In this document: positions 1 to 7,194 of the stretch, in pieces
How the letters are laid out: each line of letters opens with the position of its first letter
Numbering within the stretch: position 1 is the first letter of the stretch
Notes under the pieces: generated by a model
Databases searched by the model: none
Told to the model about the DNA's origin: nothing
What the model saw: only the letters and a program-made list of their open reading frames with translations
Program-made: the position numbers and the translations under genes
NCBI GenBank assembly: GCA_018224455.1
Contig: JAGTUY010000323.1
Span: 1 to 10,772 of the forward strand
Direction: 5' to 3'
From: Desulfosarcina sp.
GTDB lineage: Bacteria > Desulfobacterota > Desulfobacteria > Desulfobacterales > Desulfosarcinaceae
DNA length: 10,772 bases

Positions 1-42
1 AACGGTTAATCGGCTTCATCCCGATTAACCGTTTCCTTTTTT
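1..42 (+). terminator. Rho-independent terminator of an upstream gene
   Basis: A perfect 13-bp inverted repeat (bases 1-13, AACGGTTAATCGG, against 21-33) encloses a 7-nt loop and is followed by a run of six T at 37-42. This is the standard stem plus U-tract of an intrinsic terminator. No gene in the window ends before it, so it must serve a + strand gene to the left. The stem begins at base 1 and may extend outside the window. It separates that unit from the dikinase gene, which therefore needs its own promoter. Confidence 0.85.
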
Positions 43-175
43 GACTCCGGAATAAAATTGCAAATTTCCAACCAACCGGTTAAAATCGTCTCCAACTCAT
101 GGAGTGATCCAAGCGATAAATTCACCCGATGTGGAATGATTCATACCCGGCCACGGTGGTTAACGGCCGCAAATA

Positions 176-205
176 TCGACAGGTTTGGCCGGTCACCATT
201 ATATT
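176..205 (+). promoter_or_regulatory. Candidate sigma-70 promoter for the dikinase gene
   Basis: TCGACA at 176-181 matches the -35 consensus at five of six positions. After an 18-nt spacer, TATATT at 200-205 matches the -10 box at five of six. Transcription would start near 212 and give a leader of about 40 nt before the start codon at 254. A promoter is expected here because an intrinsic terminator closes the previous unit at 42. The rest of 43-253 holds only small dyads (AACCGGTT at 74-81; CTCCA/TGGAG at 90-104) that I cannot assign. No known riboswitch was recognised. Confidence 0.4.
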
Positions 206-243
206 TGACGACCGCAAAACAACTTGGCCTTTTGGCAATCCAC

Positions 244-250
244 GGAGGTG
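244..250 (+). promoter_or_regulatory. Shine-Dalgarno site fixing the dikinase start
   Basis: GGAGGTG at 244-250 puts its GGAGG core 5 nt before the ATG at 254. The frame is also open back to a TTG at 224, but that TTG lies upstream of this ribosome binding site and has no such site of its own. The ATG at 254 is therefore the better start. Confidence 0.75.
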
Positions 251-253
251 GGA

Positions 254-2986
254 ATGAAAACCAAAAAATGGGTCTTTGGCTTTGAGGAACTGGATGCCGT
301 AAAAAACCATGTGGGCGAGGATGGGGATGCCGCTCGGGGGCTGCTGGGCGGCAAAGGAGCAAATCTGGCTGAAATGGTTCGCATCGGGTTGCCGGTTCCC
401 CACGGATTTACCGTGTCCACCGAGGCCTGCAATGCCTTCCTCGAGTCCGGCGGGACCTTTCCCAAGGGCATGTGGGACCAGGTCTTGTCAGCGCTTGAAA
501 CGGTCGAAGTCAACACGGGAAAGCGCTTTGGAAGCGACGACAATCCCCTGTTGGTCTCCTGCCGGTCGGGTGCCAAGTTTTCCATGCCCGGGATGATGGA
601 TACGGTTCTCAACATCGGGCTCAACAGCCAGACGGTGGCGGCCATGATCCGGCTCACCGATGATCCCCGCTTCGTTTACGATGCCTATCGACGACTGATC
701 CAGATGTTCGGCAATGTCGTTATGGGGATCGACGACGAGCCGTTCGAAGCGGGCATCACGGCCGCCCGCAAGGCTGCCGGCGTTGAAAAGGATACCGAGC
801 TGTCGGCGGACGACTGGCAGCAGGTGGCACAACAGTTTAAAGCCTTGTACCGCCGCCACACCACCTACGACTTTCCGGAGGATCCGTTCAAGCAGCTCAA
901 AATGGCCACCGAGGCGGTGTTTAAAAGCTGGAACGGCAAACGGGCGGTGGATTATCGCACGGCCGCCGGCATCGATCACAACCTGGGCACAGCCGTCAGC
1001 ATCGTCACCATGGTTTTCGGCAATATGGGCGACGACTGCGCCACCGGGGTGGCCATGACCCGCAACGGTTCAACCGGTGAAAACCATCTCGAAGGAGACT
1101 ACCTGACCAATGCCCAGGGCGAGGATGTGGTGGCCGGCATCCGCATGACCCGGGACATTTCCCTGTTGAAGGAGGAGATGCCGGCGGCCTACACCGAATT
1201 CGAACGCATCGCCGGACTGCTGGAGAAACACTACCGGGAAATGCAGGACATGGAGTTTACCATCGAGCAAGGCAAGCTGTGGATGCTCCAGACCCGCGAC
1301 GGTAAACGAACGGCCCAGGCAGCGGTGCGCATCGCCGTGGAGATGGCCGAAGATGGACTGATCGACCGACAGACGGCGGTGCTGCGGATCAAGCCGGAAC
1401 AGGTGGACTTCTTCCTCCACCCGCAATTCGACCCCAAGGCCACCGCCGAGGGCAGGCTTCTGGCCCGGGGCCTCAACGTCTCCCCGGGTGCGGCCGTTGG
1501 GCAGGTGGCCTTTGACGCCGACATGGCCGAAGCATGGGCCAAAAACGATGCCAAAGCGGTGATCATGGCCCGCCCGGAGACCAAACCCGACGACGTCCAC
1601 GGCATGCTGGCTGCCCAGGGAATTCTCACCAGTCGCGGCGGACGCACCAGCCACGCGGCCCTGGTGGCCCGACAATTCGGGAAACCGGCAGTGGTGGGAG
1701 CCTCGGCGATAGCCATCGACCTGACCAACCGACTGATGACCATCGGCAACAAGACCATCCATGAAGGCGAGTGGATCTCCATCGACGGAACGACTGGCGT
1801 GGTTTATGAGGGCATGCTGGAGACCATGGTTCCGGACATCAAAGATTCATGGCTGATCAAATTGCTCTCCTGGGCCGACGAATTCAGGACCTTGGGGGTG
1901 TGGGCCAACGCCGACTATCCCCGGGACGCCAGCCGGGCAATGGAGTATGGCGCCCAGGGCATCGGCCTGTGCCGGTCCGAACACATGTTCTTCGAAACCG
2001 ACCGTCTGCCCCACTTCCAGCGGATGATTTTGACCGACTACCCCGTTGAGCGCAAAGAGGCCCTGGCCGCCTTGCTGCCGTTCCAGCGACAGGATTTTGC
2101 AGGCCTGTTCCGGGTCATGAAGGGCCGGCCGGTGATCATCCGCCTGATCGATCCACCCCTGCATGAATTTCTGCCTGATCTGGTGGAGCTGGTATCCGAA
2201 TTGGCCGACCTGAAGATCCGACTCAAGCACGCATCGGACATGGCCGCCATCGATACCCTACTGGCGGAAATCCGCCAGAAAGAGCAGCTGCGCAAGCGGG
2301 CCGAGAGCCTGCGGGAAGCCAATCCCATGCTGGGTCTGCGGGGGGTTCGACTGGGCATCTACATCCCGGAACTGACCACCATGCAGGTACGGGCCATCTT
2401 CGAAGCGGCCTGCACGGTGGTAAAAGAGGGTATCGACGTACACCCGGAGGTAATGATCCCGCTCACCAGCCACGTCAACGAGCTGATCCGCCAGCGCTCG
2501 GTGCTGGAGGCCGAGGCCAGGGCCGTCATGACCGAGCATGGGATGGAGATCGCTTACAAGTTCGGCACCATGATCGAGCTGCCCCGTGCCGCCCTCACCG
2601 CCGACCGGATCGCCGAGCATGCAGAATTTTTCTCTTTCGGCACCAATGACCTGACCCAGACCACCTTCGGCATCTCACGGGACGACGCTGAAACCGGGTT
2701 TCTCATCGAATACATGGAATCTGGCATTCTTCCTGCCAATCCCTTTGCCACACTGGATCGGGACGGTGTGGGAGCGCTCATCGACATGGCCGTGAAAAAG
2801 GGCCGGGCCACAAAACCGGATCTGGAATGCGGCATCTGCGGCGAGCACGGCGGCGATCCTAAATCCATCGTCCTGTGCCATGAACTGGGACTGACCTATG
2901 TTTCCTGCTCCCCTTTCCGGGTGCCCATCGCCAGGCTGGCGGCGGCCCATGCCGCCCTGCTGGACAAAGAGAAAACTAGGGGCTGA
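254..2986 (+). CDS. ppdK: Pyruvate, phosphate dikinase
   Basis: Interconverts pyruvate + ATP + Pi with phosphoenolpyruvate + AMP + PPi in the cytoplasm. In an anaerobe it probably feeds gluconeogenesis from pyruvate, though the reaction is reversible. The 910-residue product is slightly longer than the roughly 875 usual for bacterial enzymes. Domains appear in the family order. The N-terminal ATP-grasp nucleotide-binding half has GGKGANLAEM at about 32-41 and SCRSGAKFSMPGMMDT around Arg104. The central phosphohistidine domain has GGRTSHAALVAR with catalytic His467 and the neighbouring Thr465 that regulatory kinases modify in some relatives. The C-terminal PEP/pyruvate barrel has GLCRSEHMFF, RLIDPPLHEFLP, NPMLGLRGVRLG, FGTNDLTQTTFG and GICGEHGG with acid/base Cys862. 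All key catalytic residues I can place are present, so it should be active. Mild deviations are RNGSTGE where RNPSTGE is usual, GGRTSH for GGMTSH, and an altered stretch after FGISRDDAE. Start ATG 254 is chosen for its Shine-Dalgarno site. The stop lies 35 nt before the next gene. Confidence 0.96.
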   Translation: MKTKKWVFGFEELDAVKNHVGEDGDAARGLLGGKGANLAEMVRIGLPVPHGFTVSTEACNAFLESGGTFPKGMWDQVLSALETVEVNTGKRFGSDDNPLLVSCRSGAKFSMPGMMDTVLNIGLNSQTVAAMIRLTDDPRFVYDAYRRLIQMFGNVVMGIDDEPFEAGITAARKAAGVEKDTELSADDWQQVAQQFKALYRRHTTYDFPEDPFKQLKMATEAVFKSWNGKRAVDYRTAAGIDHNLGTAVSIVTMVFGNMGDDCATGVAMTRNGSTGENHLEGDYLTNAQGEDVVAGIRMTRDISLLKEEMPAAYTEFERIAGLLEKHYREMQDMEFTIEQGKLWMLQTRDGKRTAQAAVRIAVEMAEDGLIDRQTAVLRIKPEQVDFFLHPQFDPKATAEGRLLARGLNVSPGAAVGQVAFDADMAEAWAKNDAKAVIMARPETKPDDVHGMLAAQGILTSRGGRTSHAALVARQFGKPAVVGASAIAIDLTNRLMTIGNKTIHEGEWISIDGTTGVVYEGMLETMVPDIKDSWLIKLLSWADEFRTLGVWANADYPRDASRAMEYGAQGIGLCRSEHMFFETDRLPHFQRMILTDYPVERKEALAALLPFQRQDFAGLFRVMKGRPVIIRLIDPPLHEFLPDLVELVSELADLKIRLKHASDMAAIDTLLAEIRQKEQLRKRAESLREANPMLGLRGVRLGIYIPELTTMQVRAIFEAACTVVKEGIDVHPEVMIPLTSHVNELIRQRSVLEAEARAVMTEHGMEIAYKFGTMIELPRAALTADRIAEHAEFFSFGTNDLTQTTFGISRDDAETGFLIEYMESGILPANPFATLDRDGVGALIDMAVKKGRATKPDLECGICGEHGGDPKSIVLCHELGLTYVSCSPFRVPIARLAAAHAALLDKEKTRG

Positions 2987-3012
2987 TGAGGAAACCTATC
3001 CGCCGTCACTCC

Positions 3013-3019
3013 GGAGGTG
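3013..3019 (+). promoter_or_regulatory. Shine-Dalgarno site fixing the start of the large membrane protein
   Basis: GGAGGTG at 3013-3019, the same heptamer as before the dikinase gene, lies just before the ATG at 3022, with 4 nt between GGAGG and ATG. An in-frame ATG at 2986 overlaps the dikinase stop (TGATG) and could be reached by re-initiation. However, starting at 3022 gives a textbook signal peptide directly at the N-terminus, whereas starting at 2986 adds twelve residues, several of them basic. I prefer 3022. Confidence 0.7.
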
Positions 3020-3021
3020 CC

Positions 3022-6000
3022 ATGAACCGCGCAGGATCGGCAGTCGTTGTCTTGTCTCTCTTGTTTTTGGTTATTGCTGGGGGTGTGGCCGCCTTGCCGG
3101 CACAGGCCCTGGACATTCCCGCATCTCTGGAACCCTGGCGGGCATGGGTGCTCCACGACAAGGCGGAGCAGCAATGCCCGGCCCACTTTGACGACGGGAC
3201 GACGCGCCGCTGCTGGTGGCCGTCGCGGCTGACCGTGGATGTGGGGAGTCTGGGCGGTCTGTTCGAACAGCAGGTGACCGTGTATGCCCCCACCTGGGTA
3301 ACCCTTCCGGGAGACGAGACCCATTGGCCCGAATCGGTATCCGACGGCAGCAATGCCCGGCCCGTGGTTGGCCGCAACGGTCGGCCGTGCATCTGGCTGG
3401 AACCCGGGGAGTACCCTGTCAAAGGCGCTTTTGTCTGGAACGAACTGCCGGAAGTACTCCAGATTCCGGTTTCCACAGGCATTTTGTCTTTGACCGTCGA
3501 CGGCCGGGAAATCCTCGATCCCGACCTTGGCGCCGACGGCCACCTCCGGCTGCACGGCAAGGGCGGGGCCGCCAGGCGTGAGGACACCATGACGGCCAGC
3601 CTGTTCCGGTTGATCGAAGATGACATTCCCATGCGGCTGATCACCCAGGTTCTGCTCGAGGTCTCCGGCCGGCCCAGGGAGATCCGGCTGGCCTCCCTGC
3701 TGCCCGACGGCGCCACGGCGATGAAGATCGACAGCCCGCTGCCCGCCCGCCTGACCCAAACGGGTGACCTGCTGGTTCAGGCCCGCCCCGGCCGCTGGGA
3801 TGTCCGGGTGACGGTCCGTCTGGAAGGTCCGGTGAAGACCCTTTCCACGGGAGAGGGTCTTTATGGCGATGAAGTATGGTCCTTCAAAGCCTTTAACGGG
3901 CTGCGCATGGTCAAGGTTCTGGGGGCATCCACACTTGAGCCGTCGCGGACCCGGATGCCCGAGGAATGGAAAGGGTTTCCCGCCTATCAGCTCAAACCCG
4001 GCGGCGCCCTCTCCTTCGAGGTCCTCCGCAGGGGCGACCCGGATCCGGCACCGGACCAGCTGGACCTGGTGCGCACCTGGTGGTTGGATTTTGACGGGTC
4101 TGGGTTTACGATCCATGACCGCATTGGCGGCACATTAAGCCGAACCTGGCACCTGGCCATGGAGGCGCCGATGGAATTGGGACGGGTGGCCGTGGATGGG
4201 CAGGATCAGCTGATCACCCTTCAAGGGGAACGGCCCTCGCCCGGCGTTCAGCTGCGCCGCGGACAACTGTCCCTGGAGGCGGACAGCCGCCTGGCGCGCA
4301 CGTCGTCGAGCGTGCCCGCCATCGGCTGGGACCACGATTTTAAAAGCCTGCGCGGTTTGCTTCACCTGCCTCCAGGCTGGACCCTGTTTTCCGCCGCCGG
4401 GGTGGATGTTCCCCCCGGGGCCTGGCTCCAGCGCTGGACCCTGCTGGACTTTTTCATCGTCTTGATCATCGCCGTCAGTGCCTATCAAATCCGCAATTGG
4501 GCAACCGGTCTGCTGGCCCTGGTGACCCTGGTGCTGACATTCCATGAACCGGGTGCACCACGTCACGTGTGGCTTCACCTGCTGGCGGTGGCCGCATTGT
4601 TGAAATATCTTCCCGACGGCTGGTTTCAAACGGTGGTCAAGCTGTGGGGAGCCGGCGCGGTGGTCGCGCTCTTGGCCATCACGCTGCCGTTCATGGTGCA
4701 GCAGGTCCGCAGCGCCATCTATCCCCAATTGGCCCAGGGAGGGGATGAAATCCATTACCGGCCAGCGGCTATCGGAACCGGCAGGCTATCAGAATCACGA
4801 TTGGCAGCAGCGCCTGAATCCGCTTCGGTCGATAAACGGCTCCTCAAGGCCACGGACAGGATTCAGTTGTCCGAACAACAACCGACACGCCGGCAGACCC
4901 GGTTTGTCTCGGATCCCGACGCCCTGATACAGACCGGCCCCGGCCTGCCGGCGTGGCAGTGGCGATCCGTGCAGCTTCGATGGAACGGACCGGTGGACCG
5001 CACCCAGCAGATTCGCCTGTGGCTGGTTTCACCGGCCATGAACATGGCCATCGGATTGGTTCGGGTGGCGCTGCTGTGTCTGCTGGTCGTGGCTTTTCTG
5101 GACTTGCGCAATTGGCGCCGGCATCTGCCTGCACCGATGACGGCCGGAGGTTCCGCGCTGATCCTGGTGTTGCTTTTCATCGCACCGGTCCAGTTGCTCC
5201 GGGCCGAACCCGCCGGGCAGGCCTTCCCGCCCAAACACCTGTTGGACGAACTCCAGCGACGGTTGCTCGAACCGGCGCCCTGCCTTCCCCACTGTGCCGA
5301 TGTAAGCCGTCTGGAACTGGCGGCCACCCCCGACCAGCTTCGCCTGATCATGCAGATGCATGCCCAGGTCGACACGGCAATCCCTTTGCCCGCCACCCTG
5401 GAAACCTGGCGACCGAACCGGATCACGCTTGACAATAATCTGGTTAAAAGCCTCTCCCGGGACGACCGCGGCACCTTGTGGATGGTCTTGCCCAGGGGGG
5501 TTCACCAGGTCAAGATGACCGGACCGCCTGGCAATGCCGATGAAATTCGCATCACCTTTCCCATCGTCCCCCACGTGGGCACCTACGCAGGTGTCGGATG
5601 GCAGGCCCGCGGCTTTGGACCCGGCGGCAGCATGGACGCCACGATTGCCCTGAGCCGCATGCAGAGCGACAAGCAATCGCCCGCCGAATTGTCCAGAACC
5701 GATATTCCCGCCTTCTTCCATGTGGCGCACACCCTGCACCTGGGTATCCAGTGGGAAGTGACCACGCGCATCCAGCGGCTCACCGAACCCGGAGTGCCGG
5801 CGGTACTGGCCGTTCCGCTGATGGAAAGTGCCTCGGTCACTACGCCCGGAATTCATGTGGAAGACCGGGTAGCCCAGGTCTCTTTAGGCCCGGATGAAAT
5901 GGAGGCGCAGTTTTCCACGACGATTCCCATTGCGCCGACGATCCTGCTGACCGCGCCCCGTGATGTTCCCTGGACGGAAAGCTGGACGCTGGATGCCGCG

Positions 6001-7062
6001 ACGATGTGGCGCTGCAGCATGTCCGGTCTGACCGCGGTGCACCACCAGGATGCCGGCAGCAATTGGCAACCGCAGTGGCGCCCGTGGCCGGGTGAACAGA
6101 TTCGCATCGATGTAGCCCGCCCCCAGGCGGTAACCGGCCGAACGGTCACCGTTGACCGGTCGCTGCTGACGCTCACTCCGGGGCAGCGGTTTTCCCGGGC
6201 GATGCTGACCCTTGGCATCCGTTCCAGCAAAGGCGGTCACCATCAGATCGAATTGCCGGAGCAGACCAACCTGCAGACGGTCACGGTAGATGGCAAAACT
6301 CTGCCCATCCGCCAGGACGGCCGGCTGGTAACCGTGCCGCTGGAGCCGGGCAGCCAGACAGTGATCCTCGCCTGGAATCAGTTGAACGATTCGATGACCC
6401 GGGTCCAGGGCCCTGAGGTCAACGTGGGCGATGCCGCCGTCAATGCCGCAGTGACCGTTTACATGCCCGATCATCGCTGGATTCTGTTGGCTGGCGGGCC
6501 CAGGCTGGGCCCGGCCGTTTTGTTCTGGAGCTATCTGATCGTGGTGATGGTGGTGGCTGTGGGCTTGGGGAAAACGGTGGTGACACCCCTTCGCACCCAG
6601 CACTGGCTGCTGCTGGGACTCGGGCTGACCCAGGTACCGGCGGTGGTTGCCCTGCTGATTGTGGGCTGGCTGCTGGCCATGGGAGTCCGCTGCCGGAAAG
6701 CACCCGAAAACGCCTTGGCTTTTAACGGAATGCAGTTGCTTCTGTCAATACTGACCGCGGCGGCCCTGGCCGGTCTCTACACCGCTATTGAGCGCGGCCT
6801 GCTGGGCATCCCGGACATGCAGATTGCCGGCAACCAATCCACGCGCTTCCAACTAAACTGGACTCAGGACCGTATTGATGGAATCATGCCCACCCCCTGG
6901 GTGATAAGCCTGCCCCAGTGGATATACCACCTGCTCATGCTGGTCTGGTCCCTCTGGCTGGCCTTCAGCCTCGTGTCCTGGCTGCGCTGGGCCTGGGGAT
7001 GCTTTTCCACAGGGCACCTCTGGAAGCCACTCAAGTGGCGCCGAAAGAAAAATTCATCTTGA
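3022..7062 (+). CDS. Large duplicated periplasmic/inner-membrane protein, function unknown
   Basis: I do not recognise a function. From ATG 3022 the product has 1346 residues. Residues 1-29 look like a signal peptide: basic start, hydrophobic core at about 8-25, and a cleavage-like A-Q-A at 27-29. Residues 30-470 are a beta-rich, tryptophan-rich periplasmic-type module with CPAH at 52-55 and Cys64. Hydrophobic segments follow at about 474-490, 493-507, 515-529 and 541-561. A polar loop runs from 562 to 674, then segments at about 675-694 and 711-727. A second beta-rich module covers about 728-1160 and begins with CLPHC at 754-758. The C-terminus has segments near 1166-1184, 1195-1221 (possibly a helical hairpin), 1236-1256 and 1299-1323, then a basic tail that suggests a cytoplasmic end. 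The two modules share a Cys-Pro-His-type opening and, 72-77 residues later, a similar strand pattern, which suggests an ancient duplication. I see no enzyme motif and no ATPase or kinase signature. The wording resembles long conserved uncharacterised membrane proteins I recall from other proteobacteria, unverified here. It probably shares a transcript with the dikinase gene. Confidence 0.85.
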   Translation: MNRAGSAVVVLSLLFLVIAGGVAALPAQALDIPASLEPWRAWVLHDKAEQQCPAHFDDGTTRRCWWPSRLTVDVGSLGGLFEQQVTVYAPTWVTLPGDETHWPESVSDGSNARPVVGRNGRPCIWLEPGEYPVKGAFVWNELPEVLQIPVSTGILSLTVDGREILDPDLGADGHLRLHGKGGAARREDTMTASLFRLIEDDIPMRLITQVLLEVSGRPREIRLASLLPDGATAMKIDSPLPARLTQTGDLLVQARPGRWDVRVTVRLEGPVKTLSTGEGLYGDEVWSFKAFNGLRMVKVLGASTLEPSRTRMPEEWKGFPAYQLKPGGALSFEVLRRGDPDPAPDQLDLVRTWWLDFDGSGFTIHDRIGGTLSRTWHLAMEAPMELGRVAVDGQDQLITLQGERPSPGVQLRRGQLSLEADSRLARTSSSVPAIGWDHDFKSLRGLLHLPPGWTLFSAAGVDVPPGAWLQRWTLLDFFIVLIIAVSAYQIRNWATGLLALVTLVLTFHEPGAPRHVWLHLLAVAALLKYLPDGWFQTVVKLWGAGAVVALLAITLPFMVQQVRSAIYPQLAQGGDEIHYRPAAIGTGRLSESRLAAAPESASVDKRLLKATDRIQLSEQQPTRRQTRFVSDPDALIQTGPGLPAWQWRSVQLRWNGPVDRTQQIRLWLVSPAMNMAIGLVRVALLCLLVVAFLDLRNWRRHLPAPMTAGGSALILVLLFIAPVQLLRAEPAGQAFPPKHLLDELQRRLLEPAPCLPHCADVSRLELAATPDQLRLIMQMHAQVDTAIPLPATLETWRPNRITLDNNLVKSLSRDDRGTLWMVLPRGVHQVKMTGPPGNADEIRITFPIVPHVGTYAGVGWQARGFGPGGSMDATIALSRMQSDKQSPAELSRTDIPAFFHVAHTLHLGIQWEVTTRIQRLTEPGVPAVLAVPLMESASVTTPGIHVEDRVAQVSLGPDEMEAQFSTTIPIAPTILLTAPRDVPWTESWTLDAATMWRCSMSGLTAVHHQDAGSNWQPQWRPWPGEQIRIDVARPQAVTGRTVTVDRSLLTLTPGQRFSRAMLTLGIRSSKGGHHQIELPEQTNLQTVTVDGKTLPIRQDGRLVTVPLEPGSQTVILAWNQLNDSMTRVQGPEVNVGDAAVNAAVTVYMPDHRWILLAGGPRLGPAVLFWSYLIVVMVVAVGLGKTVVTPLRTQHWLLLGLGLTQVPAVVALLIVGWLLAMGVRCRKAPENALAFNGMQLLLSILTAAALAGLYTAIERGLLGIPDMQIAGNQSTRFQLNWTQDRIDGIMPTPWVISLPQWIYHLLMLVWSLWLAFSLVSWLRWAWGCFSTGHLWKPLKWRRKKNSS

Positions 7063-7087
7063 CAGATGAAGCCAATTATAATAAATG
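7059..7087 (+). promoter_or_regulatory. Promoter region of the GntR-regulator/transporter unit
   Basis: A perfect TATAAT is present at 7077-7082 in an AT-rich pocket just after the preceding stop codon. A perfect TTGACA lies at 7059-7064, overlapping that stop, but only 12 nt separate the two boxes, which is too short for a normal sigma-70 promoter. Either TATAAT works with a poor -35 (TTCATC at 7053-7058, 18-nt spacer), or TTGACA works with the weaker TAAATG at 7082-7087 (17-nt spacer). Both readings place the transcription start at about 7089-7095, inside the operator dyad. The region is confidently promoter-like; the exact pairing is undecided. Confidence 0.6.
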
Positions 7088-7098
7088 GTCTGACCATT
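7084..7098. promoter_or_regulatory. FadR/GntR-type operator, perfect 15-bp dyad
   Basis: AATGGTCTGACCATT is a perfect inverted repeat of 7-bp arms around T7091. Its core TGGTCnGACCA is the pattern established for Escherichia coli FadR sites, and the related FadR-subfamily regulators PdhR and LldR use TGGT..ACCA-type sites. It sits directly downstream of TATAAT on the expected transcription start and 97 bp before a gene for a FadR-subfamily regulator. I infer autorepression by blocking polymerase, with control of the downstream transporter genes through the shared transcript. I saw no second good copy before livG. Confidence 0.75.
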
Positions 7099-7112
7099 CC
7101 GAAAATCAGTCT

Positions 7113-7131
7113 GTCACTCCTCCGGAGTGAC
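7113..7131 (+). other. Hairpin in the leader of the GntR-regulator gene
   Basis: GTCACTCC at 7113-7120 pairs perfectly with GGAGTGAC at 7124-7131 across a 3-nt loop. Only a weak TGTTT follows, so it is at best a poor intrinsic terminator. It lies downstream of the probable transcription start and 63 nt before the regulator start codon. It could be a partial terminator for read-through from the membrane-protein gene, an mRNA-stabilising stem, or without function. Confidence 0.45.
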
Positions 7132-7194
7132 TGTTTCAAGCCCTCATTGAAGCGTTTATTTGTTGATATCCACTCAGGACAGAGCTGTTGATCG

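Noticed and set aside
41..69. TTGACT at 41-46 as a -35 box for a second promoter before the dikinase gene
   Set aside because: No fair -10 hexamer occurs at 16-18 nt, and the hexamer overlaps the T-tract of the terminator.
58..285. Small + strand open frame of 75 codons before the dikinase gene
   Set aside because: It starts with TTG without a ribosome binding site, overlaps the dikinase start in another frame, spans the likely promoter, and has no recognisable sequence.
3008..3019. Resemblance between GTCACTCCGGAGGTG before the large gene and the 7113-7131 hairpin
   Set aside because: The shared bases are mainly a Shine-Dalgarno core and a short run. The first copy does not form a proper hairpin, so chance similarity is the simpler reading.
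2896..4116. Long minus-strand open frame of 406 codons
   Set aside because: It lies antisense to the dikinase end and the large membrane protein. Its composition (many Gly, Pro, His, Gln) is that of the complement of GC-rich coding DNA, and it has no recognisable domain.
7026..7039. GCCACT/AGTGGC dyad near the end of the large membrane protein gene as a terminator
   Set aside because: It lies inside the coding sequence, its loop would be only two bases, and no T-tract follows.
7066..7191. 41-codon ATG frame in the leader of the regulator gene
   Set aside because: Its start codon lies upstream of the -10 box, so the likely transcript would not contain it, and no ribosome binding site precedes it. 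The operator and hairpin explain the sequence better.
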